This document shows, in pieces, positions 33,730-37,009 of a stretch of DNA of 37,009 bases. Positions within the stretch are counted from its first letter, which is position 1. Each line of letters opens with the position of its first letter. The position numbers and the translations under genes are program-made. The notes under the pieces were generated by a model. That model was not told the DNA's origin and made no database searches. It worked only from the letters and a program-made list of their open reading frames with translations. The stretch comes from Endozoicomonadaceae bacterium (GTDB lineage Bacteria; Pseudomonadota; Gammaproteobacteria; Pseudomonadales; Endozoicomonadaceae), in assembly GCA_023146365.1 (NCBI GenBank), contig JAGLCE010000086.1:1-37009 (forward strand). Direction: 5' to 3'.

Positions 33730-34770
33730 ATGAACGTGAACAATAATTGTCTTCCCAGTTTGGTTAGTGCAGATCAACCAAACAACTGTGCTGAGCACAA
33801 TAACTCAGATTTAATAGAGACCAAAGCCATACTTTCCATGCTTAGGGCTATAGAAGGATCAAAGCCTAATACAGGCATAAGAGAAAGAACAATAGAATCA
33901 AATTCTAATATTAACTCCTATGAAGATAAACCTACTAGGACATCTGAAGACATATATACTCAGTTAAAAACTAAGGGCTATAGTGCTTGGGAAGATGATT
34001 TTACTAATATTGCATTAGGCATAGATGATGATGAGATTAAATCAATTGATGATTTTTTATCTTTATCACATAACAAAGTTCGCAAAATTAAAGGCCTTCA
34101 TGGTGAAATGAGTAGCTTTAAAATGCTTGCTCTTATAAACCGTGGTACTGCTACTTCTTGGCAATATATGGAAAATAAAGTTTACCCAGACAACATGATG
34201 AAGATAGCAAATAAAATAATTAACAATATAACCGATACTCTTATTAAAGACCAAACAGGTAATATGCGAATTTTACTTGTTGGAATTAAGAATGATTCAT
34301 TATATCAGGAGGGTGTTGGCTTCCATCAAGACTTTTGTGAAGATATTAGCAATCCTAAATTTATTATTCATTGCGTATTTGGGTCAAAAAGCGATGATGA
34401 TGAGGAAGAAAGAAAAATTTCAAACCTCACTTTGGCACATGCCTGCACATTTCATCTGGATAAATATATAAATACAGAAAGATTAAGCCATATATGCCGT
34501 ACAATTCTTTACGATCGAAATAGTGTAAGAGATATGGAAATTCTACATCATGCATCCAATATACCTATACATATAATTAGTATAAAAAATACCATTGGTT
34601 CGGGATTTATTGTAAACCAAAGGCATCGGGAAAATAAGTTTGAATTTATTGCTCATGCTACAGAACCCAATAATAATTCCGCTACTAGATCATCACTAAT
34701 TGCTCGCATTTACGTTGACGGTGATTCATTTGATCCTTGTAAGCTTTGCGAGTTGGATAAAATCCATTAG
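33730..34770 (+). CDS. Orphan protein, 346 aa, candidate effector
   Basis: Not recognised. An AGGA about 11 bases upstream supports the ATG. The first 90 residues are Asn/Ser-rich and probably disordered. The rest appears folded: IYTQLKTKGYSAWEDDFTN, GLHGEMSSFKMLALINRGTA, NMRILLVGIKND, a His/Cys-containing FHQDFCEDISNPKFIIHCVFG, LAHACTFHLDKYI and IPIHIISIKNTIGSG. The alternating hydrophobic strands and conserved-looking His, Cys and Asp hint at an enzyme, but no catalytic motif can be named. Low GC and flanking IS relic suggest acquisition. No signal peptide. Assignment as effector is from context. Confidence 0.5.
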   Translation: MNVNNNCLPSLVSADQPNNCAEHNNSDLIETKAILSMLRAIEGSKPNTGIRERTIESNSNINSYEDKPTRTSEDIYTQLKTKGYSAWEDDFTNIALGIDDDEIKSIDDFLSLSHNKVRKIKGLHGEMSSFKMLALINRGTATSWQYMENKVYPDNMMKIANKIINNITDTLIKDQTGNMRILLVGIKNDSLYQEGVGFHQDFCEDISNPKFIIHCVFGSKSDDDEEERKISNLTLAHACTFHLDKYINTERLSHICRTILYDRNSVRDMEILHHASNIPIHIISIKNTIGSGFIVNQRHRENKFEFIAHATEPNNNSATRSSLIARIYVDGDSFDPCKLCELDKIH

Positions 34771-34789
34771 GTTCTGCTGGATTAATATA

Positions 34790-34990
34790 AGTACGTGCAA
34801 TCGACTGAAATTTAATATGTGAGTCAGCTGCCGTATATTTCGTAGCTCTCACACTCAGAAATAGAGGCCAAGAATGAGCAGACAAACCAGACAATACAAG
34901 CGACTGACTCAAGGGCAACGATATTAGATTAAAACCCTTTTTGGGGAAAGCTATATACCCATGGTCTTTGAAGTTTCAAAATTCAGCAGA
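34790..34990 (+). pseudogene. IS30-like transposase start, degraded
   Basis: After AGAGG a frame starts MSRQTRQYKRLTQGQRY, then a TAG, then IKTL. The family N-terminus (YxQLTxxQRYQIxxL) fits with a Gln-to-stop change. Upstream, GTGAGTCAGCTGC and ACTGAAATTTAAT may be part of the terminal repeat; a similar stretch occurs inverted near 27735. Downstream frames are too decayed to follow. The rest of 34991-35118 shows nothing. Confidence 0.45.
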
Positions 34991-35118
34991 ATTGGAAGTG
35001 TACAGGTTCCAGGCAGAAAATTGAAGGTTTAACTGGTTAAATCGATTCTTTTTAACAACGAAGATGTTTGCCTCAAAGCTTACCCTACAGGTCGTCCGCG
35101 TGAAAACTAATTCGGCGT

Positions 35119-35158
35119 TGCAGTATTCGGCAATGGCTAGCCATTGCCGAATACTGCA
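35119..35158. repeat. Perfect 40-bp palindrome
   Basis: TGCAGTATTCGGCAATGGCT is followed at once by its exact reverse complement, with no loop. It can form a 20-bp cruciform or, as RNA, a long hairpin. It does not recur in the window. Confidence 0.9.
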
Positions 35159-35183
35159 CCTGGTCTTAGCCTCTTTCACATTA

Positions 35184-35218
35184 CACCGCTGCTGGCTTGG
35201 CTGGTGCGGTGCATTTTT
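35184..35218 (+). terminator. Rho-independent terminator (plus strand)
   Basis: CACCGC pairs with GCGGTG around an inner GCTGG/..CTGG-rich loop and is followed by CATTTTT. It lies just past the end of yebG (which reads the other way), so it would stop transcripts coming from the left. Confidence 0.6.
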
Positions 35219-35233
35219 CTTGGCATAAGCCTG

Positions 35234-35512
35234 TCAATCCGGCTCGGTAGCTGGCTCAGACACAGTCTCATCCAAAAGCTCCAGTAACAGCTCTGGCTTA
35301 CCCCTGAAGGCTTTCACCACTGTTTCCTTATGTCGCGCCAACAAAAGACCAATGCTCTCAGCGAGCTCTTCATCCAGCGATGTGAAACTTTTTCCCAGAA
35401 GACTGCTCAAGTTGGCAGCCAGTTCAAGTTGACGATCATACTCTTCGGCGGCTTTTTTATCTGCAAACATGCTTCCGTCCCGGTCACATTGCCACATGGG
35501 AATAACGGCCAT
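35234..35512 (-). CDS. yebG: YebG-family DNA damage-inducible protein
   Basis: A small SOS-induced protein of unknown biochemical role. The N-terminus MAVIPMWQCDRDGSMFADKK followed by AAEEYDRQLELAANL matches the Pseudomonas-type YebG. 92 residues is the normal size. A near-ideal LexA box lies 36 bases upstream, in accord with SOS control. It is divergent from the alkB-like gene. Confidence 0.88.
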   Translation of the reverse strand: MAVIPMWQCDRDGSMFADKKAAEEYDRQLELAANLSSLLGKSFTSLDEELAESIGLLLARHKETVVKAFRGKPELLLELLDETVSEPATEPD

Positions 35513-35547
35513 GGTGATCCTCTTGATGTTAAGTCTGTGATACTGCT

Positions 35548-35563
35548 CTGTATATCTATACAG
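35548..35563. promoter_or_regulatory. LexA-binding site (SOS box)
   Basis: CTGTATATCTATACAG fits the CTG-N10-CAG consensus with a symmetrical AT-rich centre; only one central base departs from TATATATATA. It is between the divergent yebG and the alkB-like gene and could repress both. Confidence 0.9.
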
Positions 35564-35617
35564 TATTCTAAGTCAGATGTTATAAAATGTTAAGTCCTGA
35601 TGGTATTGGAGATAGTG

Positions 35618-36217
35618 ATGGAGTGTGAGGTGATTGATTTGCCGGGCGGATCCTGTCAATACTGGCCACACTGGCTGGAATCCGATGAAGCCAGCCGACT
35701 CCATCAATGCTTGCTGAAAACCGTTGAATGGCAACAGGATACCATTAATCTGTTTGGTCGAATAGTACCGTTACCCAGGCTGCAAGCTTGGTATGGTGAC
35801 GCAGGAGCGCGTTACTGTTATTCGGGAATATCTCTTGAACCAGTACATTGGCTGCCTATATTGCAGACAGTTAAAATCTGGGTTGAAGAGGCTACATGCG
35901 CTAAATTTAATAGCGTACTCATTAATCTCTATCCGACTGGCCAGCACAGTAATGGATGGCATGCTGATGATGAAGCGTCGCTGGGCAGTGATCCGCTAAT
36001 CGCTTCTCTGAGCCTAGGAGCAACTCGTCGGTTTCAGTTGCGTCATAAAAACAACAAATCACTACCGGTACAATCTCTGAATTTGATGTCAGGCTCCTTA
36101 TTTTTCATGGGGGCAGGTATACAGCAAGCTTGGCAGCATCAGATTCCAAAAACCAAAAAGAAAGTCTCTCCTCGAATAAGCCTTACTTTTAGAAATGTAA
36201 TTGATCTCAGTCGGTAG
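35618..36217 (+). CDS. AlkB-like Fe(II)/2-oxoglutarate-dependent DNA repair dioxygenase
   Basis: Enzymes of this family remove alkyl groups such as 1-methyladenine and 3-methylcytosine from nucleic acid by oxidation. The iron ligands are visible: H-x-D in GWHADDE (His115, Asp117) and His174 in WQHQIPK; Arg186 and Arg192 in PRISLTFR bind 2-oxoglutarate. PLPRLQAWYGD and YCYSGISLEP correspond to the substrate lid of the ALKBH2-like subgroup. The ATG at 35618 has GGAG 6 bases upstream and is preferred over the one at 35600. 199 residues. Its start is 55 bases from the LexA box, so it is likely SOS-regulated together with yebG. Confidence 0.92.
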   Translation: MECEVIDLPGGSCQYWPHWLESDEASRLHQCLLKTVEWQQDTINLFGRIVPLPRLQAWYGDAGARYCYSGISLEPVHWLPILQTVKIWVEEATCAKFNSVLINLYPTGQHSNGWHADDEASLGSDPLIASLSLGATRRFQLRHKNNKSLPVQSLNLMSGSLFFMGAGIQQAWQHQIPKTKKKVSPRISLTFRNVIDLSR

Positions 36218-36479
36218 TGATGCCTACCGCATTTGTTCGCATTAGAATGAAGAGATTTCGTTCATTCATTCATTATTAATCTACTAATATTCTTTCATAA
36301 CTGAGCAGTAGGCCAAATGTTTTTGAATTCATTCAAAGCTCTCGTTTTCTATAAAAGTGAAAAGTCTTGATGTTAGAATAAAGTCGTTTTAATATTTAAA
36401 TTAGCATGACATATCGGCTGCACTTTATTATATTCAACTTCATGTTTTTATAAAACACCTCAACAAATCGCTTCTATTT

Positions 36480-37009
36480 TTAGAGGGTGCATCGCTCTAC
36501 AAATCCAGCATCAATCTCTTGATTATGCTTCTGTCGCGTCGTCTTTAAATAAACATCCGGTTCATACAAGCTGTATATATTTTTATTATCTTTAGGGTGC
36601 TGCGCCAGAACACATTCATACAACGCAAATCGTTTTTCTTCATCTTTCAAGGTAGGCTCTGGTAGTTTGTTTTGTAGCTCGCGCAATAAAACATCTGTAA
36701 TTACTATTAAGCGCTTCAATGCTATTCTCGCTTTTCCTCGACGCTTGGCGTGACGAAAATGTCGACTGGTTAAACGGATCTCTCTCACTTCTTTTGCGAA
36801 TATTCGGTGCTGCTTGATACCGTGAATTTTGGCAAGCTTGTTCAGACGATTGATGATCTTTATGGCAAGCTTTGTGTCTGTTGGGTAGGTAATGGCTTTT
36901 TCTTGGACGGTGGTGTCGACCAAAACCGTTGATTCTTCCGCCGCCTTTCCATGCAGGACAACTGACAAGGCAAAGATTTGTTTGATGCCATTCTCGCCGA
37001 TGCGCTGGC
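36480..37009 (-). CDS. IS5-family transposase, partial, 3'-truncated
   Basis: The reading frame enters from the right edge: RIGENGIKQIFALSVVLHGK, then STVLVDTTVQEKAITYPTD, IINRLNKLAKIHGIKQHR, RHFRHAKRRGKARIALKRL and PKDNKNIYSLYEPDVY. This is the central part of an IS5-type DDE transposase, with the first Asp in VDTTVQEK. After EPDVY the match stops and the frame ends after DAGFVERCTL, whose bases (GAGGGTGCATCGCTCT) look like an IS terminus. So the catalytic C-terminus is deleted and the element is probably inactive. The 5' part lies outside the window. Confidence 0.8.
   Translation of the reverse strand, partial: QRIGENGIKQIFALSVVLHGKAAEESTVLVDTTVQEKAITYPTDTKLAIKIINRLNKLAKIHGIKQHRIFAKEVREIRLTSRHFRHAKRRGKARIALKRLIVITDVLLRELQNKLPEPTLKDEEKRFALYECVLAQHPKDNKNIYSLYEPDVYLKTTRQKHNQEIDAGFVERCTL

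Overview
The core genes are those of a gammaproteobacterium of the Oceanospirillales/Pseudomonadales type. They include a FabY-type ketoacyl synthase, RapA, YebG, RlmJ, MinC, an M18 aminopeptidase, and the neighbourhood engB / cytochrome c5 / cytochrome c4 / dsbA, an order I recall from Pseudomonas. Between these housekeeping blocks lie AT-rich accessory segments. They hold eukaryote-like and orphan genes: a tyrosine phosphatase with a proline-rich stalk, an F-box protein followed by WD40 repeats, a C2H2 zinc-finger protein, and a small family of Cys-cluster proteins. The same segments are full of decayed transposases. My inference is an intracellular, possibly intranuclear, associate of an animal, of the Endozoicomonas / Candidatus Endonucleobacter kind. 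The genus is not proven by anything in the window.

Layout. 1-5020: IS256-family remnant, two related Cys-cluster candidate effectors, and the tyrosine phosphatase gene, all on the minus strand. 5579-5655: tRNA-Pro(GGG). 5956-16888: core block with rlmJ (+), a three-gene nucleoside-type ABC importer (-), a GlxA-type AraC regulator (-) with a direct-repeat operator candidate, fabY (+), dsbA, cytochrome c4 and cytochrome c5 (-), and engB (+). 16889-27710: accessory island with a third Cys-cluster gene, a split coiled-coil orphan pair, a zinc-finger gene broken by a frameshift, a 58-codon small gene, and the F-box/WD40 pair. It also carries broken ISAs1, IS256, IS3 and group II intron reverse transcriptase genes, a broken vapC, and paired REP-like palindromes. 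27808-33341: core genes apeB, minC and rapA (-). 33730-35220: a 346-residue orphan, an IS30-like remnant, a perfect 40-bp palindrome and a terminator. 35234-36217: yebG (-) and an alkB-like gene (+), divergent around a textbook LexA box. 36480-37009: an IS5-family transposase running off the right edge.

How it works together. The core genes cover translation, envelope redox, fatty-acid initiation, division-site placement and SOS/alkylation repair. The nucleoside importer would suit an organism that takes nucleosides from a host. The accessory genes look like proteins meant to act inside a host cell: removing phosphate from tyrosine, binding SH3 domains, recruiting SCF ubiquitin ligases, and possibly binding nucleic acid. 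Several are damaged by frameshifts or end in insertion-sequence termini, so the arsenal appears to be turning over by duplication and decay. Gene functions here are read from motifs alone; no database search was possible.
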